Below, one piece after another: positions 35,100 through 48,108 of a stretch of DNA of 64,000 bases. The stretch covers positions 62,001-126,000 of the forward strand of contig CAYVVT010000007.1 in assembly GCA_964454335.1 (NCBI GenBank). Direction: 5' to 3'. This stretch comes from CAYVVT01 sp964454335. GTDB lineage: Bacteria > Fidelibacterota > UBA8477 > JABMPR01. Position 1 is the stretch's first letter; each line of letters opens with the position of its first letter. Under the pieces are notes generated by a model that had not been told where the DNA came from, searched no databases, and worked only from the letters and a program-made list of their open reading frames with translations. The position numbers and the translations under genes were made by a program.

Positions 35100-38000
35100 C
35101 TAAGCCTCTTCAAGCTGCTCTGTCGTTGGCCTCTGGGCCTTTGCCTCAGCGCGTTTCTGCTGGATTTCAACCACCTGTTTCGCGGTCTCATCTTCGGGTC
35201 CTTCAGCGCCGAGTGCCGTGTACTTCGCAAGACCGGTACCAGCCGGGATCAGTCGACCTACGATGATGTTCTCTTTCAGCCCTCGTAGACCGTCCGTTTT
35301 CCCATGGATCGCTGCATCTGTAAGCACACGAGTGGTCTCCTGGAAGGAGGCTGCGGCAAATACACTCTCAGTGTTCAGTGAGGCGCGGGTAATTCCCAGC
35401 AGGAGCGGTGTATGGGTGGCTGGTTCCGCATCGCGGTATTCCGGTTTTTCACCTTTTTCGGCCTTCACCGTTTCCAGAGCTTCGCTCAGTGCTTCCCGGC
35501 TAACCAGCTGATCCTCAATGAATTCCGTGTCGCCAGGTGACTGAATGACGACCTTATCCAGGATCTCTTCATTCTCACGCTGAAAGAGGAATTTGTTCAC
35601 GCGATCCTGGGGCAGGAAGTCAGTATCTCCGGGATTCTCCACCTGGAGTTTCTGCATCATCTGGCGCACGATGGTCTCGATATGCTTGTCATTGATACGA
35701 ACACCCTGGAGCCGGTAGACTTCCTGGATCTCGTTTACCAGATATTCCTGAACTTCACGTTCACCCTTGATGCGAAGGATATCCTTGGGTGATACCGGGC
35801 CTTCGCAGAGGCGATCACCAGCCTTTACGCTGTCACCATCCAGAACGATGATATGACGGCCGTAAGGAATGGCGTATTCGTATTTCACATTATCCTGAGT
35901 CTCCACATGGATGGTGCGGACACCGCGTTTCAACTCACCATAGTGCACGGTGCCGTCCACTTCAGTGACCACGGCGGGATCTGCGGGATTGCGGGCTTCG
36001 AAAAGCTCAGCCACACGTGGCAGACCACCGGTAATATCCGTCGTACGACCCCGGCCCTTGGTAAATTTGGCCAGTGTGGTACCGGCAGTGACCTCTTCAC
36101 CGTCATCGACGGTGAGAACGGCGCCAACCGGAAGTACAACTTCCTTTTTCAGGACGTTACCCTTGGTATCGACGATCTCGACGCGTGGGGTGAGACGGCG
36201 ATCACGGGCATCGATGATGGTCCGTTCGCGTTTTCCGGTCTCCCCTGATTCTTCAACAAAGGTGATATCTTCCTGGATCTCAACGAAGCGAACCTTGCCA
36301 TCAGCCTGGGAGATGATGAAATCCGTACGCGGATCCCAACGGAACAGACTCTGACCGGCCTTGACATCGTCACCATTGGCGACTTCCACTACTGCGGCAT
36401 AGGGCACGTTGGCCCGGGTCAGGACCCGATTGTCTCGGTCCACTATCTCGATCGAGTTGTTACGGACCAGTGCGATCCGCTCTCTTGTCCCATCGGGCTC
36501 TGTGGTACGCAAACCTTCGGAATAGCGGATCATTCCGTCGAACTTGGCCACCATTTCGCTCTCTTCGATGATACGCGCCGCAGTACCACCGATATGGAAG
36601 GTACGCAGTGTGAGCTGTGTTCCGGGTTCGCCGATGGCCTGGGCGGCCATGATACCCACTGCTTCACCGGAATTCACCAGTTTGCCAGTTGACATGTTGC
36701 GGCCGTAACACTTCGCACAGACGCCGTATTCAGCCTCACAGGTGAGGACCGAACGGATACGTACGATCTCAACATTGGAACCGGCGATCTTGTCGGCGAT
36801 GATCTCGTCAACAAGTGTACCGGCCTCTACGATGAGCTCGTCCGTCAGCGGGTCGAAAACATCTTCCTGGACCACGCGGCCGATGATACGATCACGCAGC
36901 GGTTCAATGATATCCTCACCCTGTTTCAGTGCAGAGACATCGATCCCGTTGATGGTCCCGCAATCCAGGTCGCGGATAACCACATCCTGGGCGACATCCA
37001 CCAGACGGCGGGTGAGGTAACCGGCGTCAGCCGTTTTCAGGGCTGTATCTGCCAGACCTTTACGAGCACCATGTGTAGAGATGAAATACTCAAGGACGGT
37101 GAGACCTTCCTTGAAGTTCGATTTGATGGGTGTTTCAATAATTTCGCCATGACCACCCTTGATGGACTTCTGGGGCTTGGCCATTAGACCGCGCATACCA
37201 GCCAGCTGCTTGATCTGATCCGCAGAGCCTCGCGCACCTGAATCAGCCATCATGAACACCGAGTTGAACCCGGAGTTGTTCTTGCGCAGGCTGTCCATCA
37301 TGTGTGAGGCGACCTGGTTGGTGGTATGGGTCCAGATATCCAGAACCTTGTTATAGCGTTCACCCTCGGTGAGCCAACCGGCCTGGCGGTCTGTCTGGAC
37401 CTTGTGGACCTCTTTGGTGGCCCGATCGATGAGATCGTGTTTCTTCTCGGGGATGAGAACATCCGAGAGGCCAATGGAAGCACCACTGCGGGTGGCAAAT
37501 TCAAAACCCATGGTCTTGAGGTCGTCGAGGAATTTCACGGTACGGAAGTTTCCGGCAAAGCGCAGCACGTCACCGATGAGACGTTCGAGACGCTTCTTGG
37601 TGATGAGCTCGTTCACATAGGGGAATTCCTCGGGTAATGTATCGTTCAGGACCAGGCGCCCCGCGGTTGTTTCCATCAATTCGCCTTTATGGCGGACCTT
37701 GATCTGTGCGTGCAGATCAAGGTAGCCATTGTCCAGGGCCAGGAGGGCTTCTTCACGATTTCTGAAGACCATGCCTTCACCCTGTGCCTCGGGGCGGATC
37801 TTGGTTAGATAGTAACAACCAAGGACCATGTCCTGGGATGGGATGGTAATCGGCGAGCCGTGGGCCGGATGCAGGATGTTGTGGCTGGAGAGCATCAACA
37901 TACGTGATTCAGCGATGGCTTCGGGTGACAACGGCACATGGACGGCCATCTGGTCACCATCAAAGTCAGCATTGAAAGCGGAGCAGACCAGCGGATGCAG

Positions 38001-39359
38001 GCGAATGGCCCGGCCATTGATGAGCACGGGCTGGAAGGCCTGGATACCGAGTCTGTGCAGGGTAGGTGCGCGATTGAGCAGCACCGGATGATCTTTCACG
38101 ACATATTCAAGTACGTCATAGATCTCAACCACTTTCTCTTCCACCATGACCTTGGCCTGCTTCGGGGTTTTGGCATAGCCACGAACCAGAAGCTCAGCAA
38201 TGATATGCGGTTTGAACAGCTCGATGGCCATGGCCTTGGGGATACCGCATTCATGCAGTTTCAGGTCTGGACCCACCACGATCACTGAACGGCCACTATA
38301 GTCAACGCGCTTACCCAGCAAATTCTGACGAAAACGTCCCTGCTTGCCACTGAGCATGTCGGACAGTGACTTCAGGGGACGGCGGGTACCGCTGCGAACA
38401 GCGCTCTGCTTGCGGGAATTATCAAAGAGGGAATCCACCGATTCCTGCAGCATACGTTTCTCATTCCGCAGAATGACATCCGGAGCCTTGATCTCCATCA
38501 ATTGACGGAGGCGGTTGTTACGGATGATCACCCGGCGATACAGATCATTGAGATCCGAAGCAGCAAAACGGCCACCGTCGAGTGGCACCAGGGGACGCAG
38601 TTCAGGCGGGATCACCGGCAGGATGGTAAGGATCATCCATTCCGGCTTGTTGGGTGAATCTGCTGGACTGGAATCGAACGCCTTGATCATACGCATGCGC
38701 TTGAGTGCGTCAGCCTTTTTCTGCTGGCTGCGTGTGGTACGGATCTGTTCCTTCAATTCGGCCATGGTCTTCTTGATGTCCAGGTCCCGAAGCATCTGCA
38801 GAATAGCCTCACCACCGGTCTTGGCGATGAACACATCCTCCTCTTCGGCACCTACGGCATCCGGACCATAGATGGCGTCCAGTTCAATAAAATCTTCTTC
38901 ATCCAGGATCTCACCGGCTTCAACATCTGCTTTGCCAGGTGTGATCACCACGTAAGATTCATAGTAGATGATCCGCTCCAGGTTCTTGGAACTGATCCCC
39001 AGGGTATGTGCCAGGGTTGACGGGATCGAACGCAGGTACCAGGTGTGAACGACGGGAACGGCCAGGGTGATGTGCCCCATGCGTTCACGACGGACCTTCT
39101 TCCGGGTGACCTCCACCCCGCAACGGTCACAGATGATGCCCTTGTAGCGGATGCGCTTGTATTTACCGCAATGACATTCCCAGTCCTTCACTGGACCGAA
39201 AATGCGCTCACAGAACAGACCATCCTTCTCCGGCTTATAGGTCCGGTAGTTGATGGTCTCCGGCTTGAATACCTCACCGCGAGATTCCCGGAGGATCTTC
39301 TCCGGAGAGGCCAGGCGGATCGTGATCTCGGTAAATTCGTTGACTGCTTTATTGTTCAA
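35100..39359 (-). CDS. rpoC: RNA polymerase subunit beta-prime (TTG start)
   Basis: 1419 residues. N-terminal zinc ribbon CHCGKYKRIRYKGIICDRCG, catalytic NADFDGDQMAVH with three Asp that bind Mg, and the second zinc site CEAEYGVCAKC. The conserved N-terminus starts at TTG 39359 with GGAG 7 bases upstream. Twelve bases after rpoB. The C-terminal tail is Glu/Gln/Ala-rich. Confidence 0.99.
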   Translation of the reverse strand: MNNKAVNEFTEITIRLASPEKILRESRGEVFKPETINYRTYKPEKDGLFCERIFGPVKDWECHCGKYKRIRYKGIICDRCGVEVTRKKVRRERMGHITLAVPVVHTWYLRSIPSTLAHTLGISSKNLERIIYYESYVVITPGKADVEAGEILDEEDFIELDAIYGPDAVGAEEEDVFIAKTGGEAILQMLRDLDIKKTMAELKEQIRTTRSQQKKADALKRMRMIKAFDSSPADSPNKPEWMILTILPVIPPELRPLVPLDGGRFAASDLNDLYRRVIIRNNRLRQLMEIKAPDVILRNEKRMLQESVDSLFDNSRKQSAVRSGTRRPLKSLSDMLSGKQGRFRQNLLGKRVDYSGRSVIVVGPDLKLHECGIPKAMAIELFKPHIIAELLVRGYAKTPKQAKVMVEEKVVEIYDVLEYVVKDHPVLLNRAPTLHRLGIQAFQPVLINGRAIRLHPLVCSAFNADFDGDQMAVHVPLSPEAIAESRMLMLSSHNILHPAHGSPITIPSQDMVLGCYYLTKIRPEAQGEGMVFRNREEALLALDNGYLDLHAQIKVRHKGELMETTAGRLVLNDTLPEEFPYVNELITKKRLERLIGDVLRFAGNFRTVKFLDDLKTMGFEFATRSGASIGLSDVLIPEKKHDLIDRATKEVHKVQTDRQAGWLTEGERYNKVLDIWTHTTNQVASHMMDSLRKNNSGFNSVFMMADSGARGSADQIKQLAGMRGLMAKPQKSIKGGHGEIIETPIKSNFKEGLTVLEYFISTHGARKGLADTALKTADAGYLTRRLVDVAQDVVIRDLDCGTINGIDVSALKQGEDIIEPLRDRIIGRVVQEDVFDPLTDELIVEAGTLVDEIIADKIAGSNVEIVRIRSVLTCEAEYGVCAKCYGRNMSTGKLVNSGEAVGIMAAQAIGEPGTQLTLRTFHIGGTAARIIEESEMVAKFDGMIRYSEGLRTTEPDGTRERIALVRNNSIEIVDRDNRVLTRANVPYAAVVEVANGDDVKAGQSLFRWDPRTDFIISQADGKVRFVEIQEDITFVEESGETGKRERTIIDARDRRLTPRVEIVDTKGNVLKKEVVLPVGAVLTVDDGEEVTAGTTLAKFTKGRGRTTDITGGLPRVAELFEARNPADPAVVTEVDGTVHYGELKRGVRTIHVETQDNVKYEYAIPYGRHIIVLDGDSVKAGDRLCEGPVSPKDILRIKGEREVQEYLVNEIQEVYRLQGVRINDKHIETIVRQMMQKLQVENPGDTDFLPQDRVNKFLFQRENEEILDKVVIQSPGDTEFIEDQLVSREALSEALETVKAEKGEKPEYRDAEPATHTPLLLGITRASLNTESVFAAASFQETTRVLTDAAIHGKTDGLRGLKENIIVGRLIPAGTGLAKYTALGAEGPEDETAKQVVEIQQKRAEAKAQRPTTEQLEEA

Positions 39360-39371
39360 AGGATCACTCCT

Positions 39372-43148
<3,777 letters not shown>

Positions 43149-43185
43149 TAGCCACCTCCTAGTTATGTGGACCAGCTAGATGGGC

Positions 43186-43217
43186 AAAAGCTCGCGAGAG
43201 TATTCGCTCCCGCGAGC
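43186..43217 (-). terminator. Terminator-like attenuator between rplL and rpoB
   Basis: Read on the minus strand, GCTCGCGGGAG (43217-43207) pairs over 11 positions (one G-T) with CTCTCGCGAGC (43200-43190), with a six-base loop and then TTTT. It starts about 33 bases after the rplL stop and ends about 35 before rpoB. E. coli has a partial terminator at the same place that lowers rpoBC relative to L7/L12. Confidence 0.75.
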
Positions 43218-43250
43218 CTGAAACCAAAAATTGCAATTGCGTAGTACGTA

Positions 43251-43631
43251 CTACTTGAGAGAAACAGTGGCTCCTGCTTCCTCCAACTGCGTTTTAAGTT
43301 CTTCAGCCTCAGCCTTAGCAATGGCTTCTTTAACTTTACTGGGAGCTCCATCCACCAGATCCTTGGCCTCTTTCAGACCCAGGCTGGTGACCTGGCGGAC
43401 GATCTTGATCACATTGATCTTTTTCTCGCCGGCACTCTCCAGGACGACATCAAATTCGGTCTGTTCCTCAACCTCTTCGGCTACGGCACCGGCAGCAGGA
43501 CCAGCAGCGACGGCTACGGGTGCTGCGGCGGATACACCGAATTTTTCTTCGATTGCTGAGATCAGTTCCGAGACCTCCAGCATGTTGGCGCTCTCCAAAT
43601 AGCTCAATACATCTTCACGTGTAACGGCCAT
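43251..43631 (-). CDS. rplL: Ribosomal protein L7/L12
   Basis: 126 residues. N-terminal dimer domain, an Ala/Pro/Val hinge (SAAAPVAVAAGPAAGAVAE) and the conserved C-terminal factor-binding domain (KINVIKIVRQVTSLGLKEAKDLVDGAP). Multiple copies form the ribosomal stalk. GGAGG precedes the ATG. Confidence 0.98.
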   Translation of the reverse strand: MAVTREDVLSYLESANMLEVSELISAIEEKFGVSAAAPVAVAAGPAAGAVAEEVEEQTEFDVVLESAGEKKINVIKIVRQVTSLGLKEAKDLVDGAPSKVKEAIAKAEAEELKTQLEEAGATVSLK

Positions 43632-43650
43632 GAGTGAATTACCTCCAGAA

Positions 43651-44178
43651 TTAGTTCTTTGTTTCTTTCAACGACACTAAGACACCCGCCAGTTCGCGCA
43701 TTGGAGCTTGCAGAACACTCAAGGTCTTCTGGAGAGGAGACTGCAGCCCTCCCAGCAATGTGGCGAGTAACTCTTCCTTTGAGGGCAGATCAGCAAGCTT
43801 CACATAGTAGGAAGCGTCCATGACCTTACCTTCAAAGACCAGCCCCTTCACGGCTGGCTTTTCTTTGGCTTTCCCCTTTTTCTTCAGGAAATCCTTGAAT
43901 ACCCGGGCCGGGGCGGTGGGATCTTCATACCCGAATGCCACGGCGGTGGGACCCTTGAGGATCTCTTCCAGGCCTTCATAACCAAAATCTTTTGCGGCGA
44001 TATGCAGCAGGGTGTTCTTGAGAACACGGTATTCCACCTCGGCTGCATGCAGATCTGACCGGAGAGCGTTCATCTCGTCAACGGTGAGACCCATGTAGTC
44101 TGTGAAATACAGGGCTTTCGCCTTTTCGATCTTTGCTTTGATCGTGTCCAGTGCTTGTACGTTTTCGCGGCTTGGCAT
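43651..44178 (-). CDS. rplJ: Ribosomal protein L10
   Basis: 175 residues. YFTDYMGLTVDEMNALRSDLHAAEVEYRVLKNTLLHIAAKD is the rRNA-binding domain; the C-terminal helix binds L7/L12. Only 14 bases separate it from rplA, so the long leader that L10 uses for autorepression in E. coli is missing or lies inside rplA. Confidence 0.97.
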   Translation of the reverse strand: MPSRENVQALDTIKAKIEKAKALYFTDYMGLTVDEMNALRSDLHAAEVEYRVLKNTLLHIAAKDFGYEGLEEILKGPTAVAFGYEDPTAPARVFKDFLKKKGKAKEKPAVKGLVFEGKVMDASYYVKLADLPSKEELLATLLGGLQSPLQKTLSVLQAPMRELAGVLVSLKETKN

Positions 44179-44192
44179 CTTCTACTCCCTGC

Positions 44193-44885
44193 TTAAGCGC
44201 CTACCGAGGACTTATCAATACGGACGCCGGGTCCCATGGTGGAACTGAGGGTCAAACGCTTCATGTACTGACCCTTGGCGCCTGAAGGCCTGAGGGCGTT
44301 CAGTGTATTCACAAGTGTGGTAACATTTTCTTCGAGTTGGTCCTGATCGAATGAGGCTTTGCCAACGATGGTGTGGATCACCCCGTGTTTATCCGTACGG
44401 ATTTCGATCTTTCCGGCCTTGGATTCGTTCACAGCATTTTCGATATCCATGGTGACGGTACCACTCTTGGGATTCGGCATGAGACCGCGGGGGCCCAGGA
44501 TCTTACCCAGTTTCCCCACCGTACCCATCTTATCCGGCGTGGTGATCACTACATCAATATCGGTCCAGCCATCCTTCAGCTTCTGGACATATTCTTCCAG
44601 TCCGACATAATCGGCACCGGCCTTTTCAGCTTCCTCGGCCTTGGGACCATCTGCCAGGACCAGCACCCGGACAGATTTACCCGTGCCATGTGGCAGGGTT
44701 ACTGTACCGCGGACCATCTGATCGGCATATTTAGGATCAACACCAAGATTGACTGAAACTTCAATCGTTTCGTCGAATTTGGCAGTGGCACACTCTTTAA
44801 CCAGGCCGACACCCTCTTTCAGGGCGTATTCCTTGGCGTGTTCCACCTTTGCCAGGATACCATTCTGACGTTTGGTCTTCTTCAT
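44193..44885 (-). CDS. rplA: Ribosomal protein L1
   Basis: 230 residues. FDETIEVSVNLGVDPKYADQMVRGTVTLPHGTGKSVRVLV and GKILGPRGLMPNPKSGTVT are diagnostic. It forms the L1 stalk. Eleven bases after rplK. Confidence 0.98.
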   Translation of the reverse strand: MKKTKRQNGILAKVEHAKEYALKEGVGLVKECATAKFDETIEVSVNLGVDPKYADQMVRGTVTLPHGTGKSVRVLVLADGPKAEEAEKAGADYVGLEEYVQKLKDGWTDIDVVITTPDKMGTVGKLGKILGPRGLMPNPKSGTVTMDIENAVNESKAGKIEIRTDKHGVIHTIVGKASFDQDQLEENVTTLVNTLNALRPSGAKGQYMKRLTLSSTMGPGVRIDKSSVGA

Positions 44886-44896
44886 CCCAGGACCTC

Positions 44897-45322
44897 CTAG
44901 CCTTCCACCGTAATGCCCATGCTGCGGGCAGTACCTTCAATGATGCGCATGGCCATTTCAACGTCGTGGGCATTCAGGTCCGGCTTCTTGATCTCAGCGA
45001 TCTCCTTGACCTGTTGCCGGGTCACCTTCCCCACTTTGAGTGAGTTCGGGGTACCCGATCCCTTCTCCAGACCGGCAGCCTTGCGCAGCAGAACTGCAGC
45101 GGGCGGGGTCTTGGTGATAAAGCTGAAGGACCGGTCAGCGTAAACAGTGATAACTGCTGGTATGATCAGTCCACGATCGTTTTCAGTCTTGGCGTTGAAC
45201 GCCTTGCAAAACTCCATGATATTCACACCAGCCTGACCCAGAGCCGGTCCCACAGGTGGGGACGGATTGGCCTGACCAGCCGGGATGTGGAGCTTGATCG
45301 TATTAATTACCTTCTTGGCCAT
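44897..45322 (-). CDS. rplK: Ribosomal protein L11
   Basis: 141 residues. IKLHIPAGQANPSPPVGPALGQAGVNIMEFCKAFN opening and the GTARSMGITVEG end. Binds the GTPase-associated region of 23S rRNA. 17 bases after nusG. Confidence 0.98.
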   Translation of the reverse strand: MAKKVINTIKLHIPAGQANPSPPVGPALGQAGVNIMEFCKAFNAKTENDRGLIIPAVITVYADRSFSFITKTPPAAVLLRKAAGLEKGSGTPNSLKVGKVTRQQVKEIAEIKKPDLNAHDVEMAMRIIEGTARSMGITVEG

Positions 45323-45339
45323 TGCTTAAAACCTTCTTA

Positions 45340-45873
45340 CTACTTTTCCAACTCGACCTGCAGGAAATCCAGTTCAACGGGAGTGGGACGCCCGAAGATG
45401 GAGACTTCCACCTTCACCTTCTGCTTGGCTTCATCCACTTCCTTGACGAATCCTGTAAAGTCTACAAAGGGACCATCTATTACCTTGATCGGATCACCGG
45501 TCTTGAAGGCTGTGCCCATGACCTCACGGCCGTCACGTTCTTCAACTTCGCCCAGGATCCTTCGAATTTCTTCATCCTTGAGTGGTACGGGTTCTCCCCG
45601 GGGACCGACAAAGGACATGACACCGGGGACATTCTCCACCAGATAGCGCGTTTCCTTGGTCAGCTCCATCTGGATCATGATGTAGCCGGGAAAGAAGACT
45701 TTGTTGCGGACATACTTCTTACCGGCGCGCATTTCCACGACATTTTCCGAGGGAACGAGTACGTCGGGGATCAGTTCGCTGAGCTTGCCGAGTTCGGCTT
45801 CCAGCAGGATGGCATCCCTGACTTTTTTCTCTTTACCCGAAAAGGTGCGTATACTGTACCACTTCAAGGCCAT
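45340..45873 (-). CDS. nusG: NusG transcription elongation factor
   Basis: 177 residues. N-terminal NGN domain (KWYSIRTFSGKEKKVRDAIL, FFPGYIMIQMEL) and C-terminal KOW domain (GDPIKVIDGPFVDFTGFVKEVDE). Joins RNA polymerase to Rho or to S10. One base separates it from secE. Confidence 0.98.
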   Translation of the reverse strand: MALKWYSIRTFSGKEKKVRDAILLEAELGKLSELIPDVLVPSENVVEMRAGKKYVRNKVFFPGYIMIQMELTKETRYLVENVPGVMSFVGPRGEPVPLKDEEIRRILGEVEERDGREVMGTAFKTGDPIKVIDGPFVDFTGFVKEVDEAKQKVKVEVSIFGRPTPVELDFLQVELEK

Positions 45874-45874
45874 T

Positions 45875-46066
45875 TTAGCGCCCCATTATCAAATTTAACA
45901 CAAGCGCAGACATGACTTTATCCATGAGGAACAGAATGGCAGCCAGCATACCCGTCATACCCAAAACAACCCAGATTGATCCTCTGAGTTCCTCAAACGT
46001 GGGCCAGGTGATCTTCTTGAATTCGAACTGTACGCCTTCGAAAAAGGCTTTGATTTTCTTGATCAT
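45875..46066 (-). CDS. secE: SecE, translocase subunit
   Basis: 63 residues, the short single-helix type. FFEGVQFEFKKITWPTFEELRGS is the conserved amphipathic region, followed by one membrane helix. It clamps SecY. Located between tRNA-Trp and nusG. Confidence 0.96.
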   Translation of the reverse strand: MIKKIKAFFEGVQFEFKKITWPTFEELRGSIWVVLGMTGMLAAILFLMDKVMSALVLNLIMGR

Positions 46067-46092
46067 GTCATTCCACCGAGGATGAAGAAGAG

Positions 46093-46165
<73 letters not shown>

Positions 46166-46181
46166 GTCTGCGAATCATACT

Positions 46182-46331
46182 CTATTTCGTTTCCTTGTGA
46201 GCCGTATGCTTGTTACAGAACGGGCAGTACTTCTTGAACTCCACTCGAGAAGGATGCAATCGCTTGTTCTTCTTGGTGGTGTAGTTGCGCCGTTTGCATT
46301 CGGTGCACTCCAGGGTAATGATCTCTCGCAT
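46182..46331 (-). CDS. rpmG: Ribosomal protein L33 (zinc form)
   Basis: 49 residues read from the minus strand: MREIITLECTECKRRNYTTKKN, then a KRLHPSRVEFKKYCPFC segment. Two CxxC pairs make a zinc site. Too small for many gene finders. Sits 15 bases after tuf and ahead of tRNA-Trp, as in many bacteria. Confidence 0.97.
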   Translation of the reverse strand: MREIITLECTECKRRNYTTKKNKRLHPSRVEFKKYCPFCNKHTAHKETK

Positions 46332-46346
46332 GACAAATAGACTCTC

Positions 46347-47540
46347 TTACTCTATGATCTCAGTGACGACGCCGGCACCAACGGTGTGGCCGCCTTCACG
46401 GATTGCAAAACGCATCTCTTTCTCGAGTGCGATGGGCTGTATGAGATCGATATCCAGGGCAACATTGTCACCGGGCATTACCATCTCAGTCCCTGACGGC
46501 AGCGTACACACACCGGTCACATCCGTGGTACGGATATAGAACTGGGGACGATAACCATTGAAGAATGGCGTATGACGACCACCCTCTTCCTTCTTCAGGA
46601 TATAGATCTTGGCCTTGAACTTCGTATGAGGTGTCACCGAACCAGGCTTCGCGCAGACCATGCCGCGACGCAGCCAGTCCTTGTCAACTCCACGCAGCAG
46701 CAGACCAACATTGTCACCGGCCTGTCCACTGTCCAGAAGCTTGCGGAACATCTCAACTCCCGTCACCGTGGTCTTCTTGGGCTCGTCCACGATACCGATG
46801 ATCTCGACTTCCTCGCCTACCTTCACGACTCCACGCTCCACACGACCGGTTCCAACTGTACCGCGACCCGTAATGGAGAACACATCCTCAACTGGCATCA
46901 GGAAGGGCTTGTCAACATCACGCTCCGGCTCCGGGATGAAGGTGTCAACGGCTTCCACCAGCTCAAGAATGCTCTTGTTCTTCTCTTCATCATCAGGATG
47001 TGTCAGGGCTTCAAGGGCGCTACCGCGGATGATCGGGGTGTCGTCACCGGGAAACTCATACTCATCCAGAAGCTCACGAAGCTCCATCTCTACCAGGTCC
47101 AGAAGCTCAGGATCATCCACCATGTCCACCTTGTTCATGTAAACAACGATGGATGGCACGTTCACCTGGCGCGCCAGCAACACGTGCTCGCGGGTCTGGG
47201 GCATCGCACCGTCTGCGGCACTCACCACCAGTATGGCACCGTCCATCTGGGCGGCTCCGGTGATCATGTTCTTGATGTAATCTGCGTGACCGGGACAATC
47301 AACGTGAGCGTAGTGGCGATTCGCACTCTCATACTCAACATGGGCTGTCGCAATCGTGATGCCACGCTCGCGCTCCTCTGGAGCATTGTCAATACTGTCA
47401 AATGAACGGAACTCGCTCAAACCCTGGGCTGCCAAGACCTGCGTCATCGCTGCCGTCAGCGTCGTCTTACCATGGTCCACGTGACCGATGGTACCAACGT
47501 TCACGTGAGGTTTGGTCCGCTCAAACTTCTGCTTTGCCAT
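46347..47540 (-). CDS. tuf: Elongation factor Tu, copy 2
   Basis: 397 residues from ATG at 47540; the open frame extends 31 codons upstream into a tRNA gene and is not coding there. GGAGGAA lies 7 bases before the ATG. The product is identical to copy 1 at 30878-32071, and the antisense frames of both genes also translate identically, so the DNA itself is the same or nearly so. It follows four tRNA genes and precedes rpmG, the tufB-type position. Confidence 0.99.
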   Translation of the reverse strand: MAKQKFERTKPHVNVGTIGHVDHGKTTLTAAMTQVLAAQGLSEFRSFDSIDNAPEERERGITIATAHVEYESANRHYAHVDCPGHADYIKNMITGAAQMDGAILVVSAADGAMPQTREHVLLARQVNVPSIVVYMNKVDMVDDPELLDLVEMELRELLDEYEFPGDDTPIIRGSALEALTHPDDEEKNKSILELVEAVDTFIPEPERDVDKPFLMPVEDVFSITGRGTVGTGRVERGVVKVGEEVEIIGIVDEPKKTTVTGVEMFRKLLDSGQAGDNVGLLLRGVDKDWLRRGMVCAKPGSVTPHTKFKAKIYILKKEEGGRHTPFFNGYRPQFYIRTTDVTGVCTLPSGTEMVMPGDNVALDIDLIQPIALEKEMRFAIREGGHTVGAGVVTEIIE

Positions 47541-47591
47541 GAAATGATTCCTCCGTGTCCTCATCCATTCGTTTAATCGGGGTGGCGAGAG

Positions 47592-47664
47592 AGCTCGGGA
47601 GCGGATTTGAACCGCCGACCTTCTCCTTACCAAGGAGGTGCTCTACCGACTGAGCTACCCGAGC
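47592..47664 (-). tRNA. tRNA-Thr (GGT)
   Basis: 73 bases. Acceptor GCTCGGG/CCCGAGC with discriminator T. Anticodon loop TTGGTAA between CTCC and GGAG gives GGT. T arm GGTTCAAATCC. Nearest tRNA to tuf, the thrT position of E. coli. Confidence 0.96.
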
Positions 47665-47714
47665 ATTCCAGATACGAAAACGCCCCTGTAAGAAGGGGCA
47701 CCGTACTGTCATCG

Positions 47715-47785
47715 AGCGGGTGATCAGAATCGAACTGACATACCAAGCTTGGAAGGCTTGTGTTCTACCATTGAACTACACCCGC
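47715..47785 (-). tRNA. tRNA-Gly (TCC)
   Basis: 71 bases. Acceptor GCGGGTG/CACCCGC with discriminator T. Anticodon stem CAAGC/GCTTG encloses CTTCCAA, giving TCC. T arm AGTTCGATTCT. Occupies the glyT position. Confidence 0.96.
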
Positions 47786-47836
47786 GGGTACTGACAGCAA
47801 CTCGGTGTTGCCTCCCCAATTCTGTTAAAAAACCTG

Positions 47837-47920
47837 TGGGCCGGGATGGATTCGAACCACCGTACCCATTCCGGGAGCAGATTTACAGTCTGCCGCCTTT
47901 AACCACTCGGCCACCGACCC
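47837..47920 (-). tRNA. tRNA-Tyr (GTA)
   Basis: 84 bases, class II with a long variable arm (CTCCCGGAATGGGTA). Acceptor GGGTCGG/CCGGCCC with one G-T pair, discriminator A. Anticodon stem GCAGA/TCTGC encloses CTGTAAA, giving GTA. Occupies the tyrU position. Confidence 0.97.
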
Positions 47921-47927
47921 GTGTCCG

Positions 47928-48000
47928 AGCCAAGGAAGGGACTCGAACCCCCGACCGGCGGTTTACAAAACCGCTGCTCTACCAACTGAGCTACCTTGGC
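47928..48000 (-). tRNA. tRNA-Thr (TGT)
   Basis: 73 bases. Acceptor GCCAAGG/CCTTGGC with discriminator T. Anticodon stem GCGGT/ACCGC encloses TTTGTAA, giving TGT. T arm GGTTCGAGTCC. First gene of the tRNA-tuf transcript, the thrU position. Confidence 0.97.
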
Positions 48001-48020
48001 CGGTTATCGAAAAGCCGCTA

Positions 48021-48048
48021 AAGATAGTTTTCACTCAAGCGAAGACAA
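48021..48048 (-). promoter_or_regulatory. Possible promoter of the tRNA-tuf-rpl-rpoBC transcript
   Basis: On the minus strand TTGTCT (48048-48043) and TATCTT (48026-48021) are 16 bases apart, about 20 bases ahead of tRNA-Thr(TGT). Each hexamer matches the consensus at four of six positions, so this is a weaker call than the rpsL promoter. Confidence 0.4.
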
Positions 48049-48108
48049 GGAAAATTTGGGGTTGGAGGTGAGGAGTTAGGAGTATGGAACGGAATACGTG
48101 AAACAACA

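Noticed and set aside
47592..48000. tRNA cluster as an integration site for an island
   Set aside because: No integrase and no repeated tRNA 3' end was seen; the neighbours are housekeeping genes.
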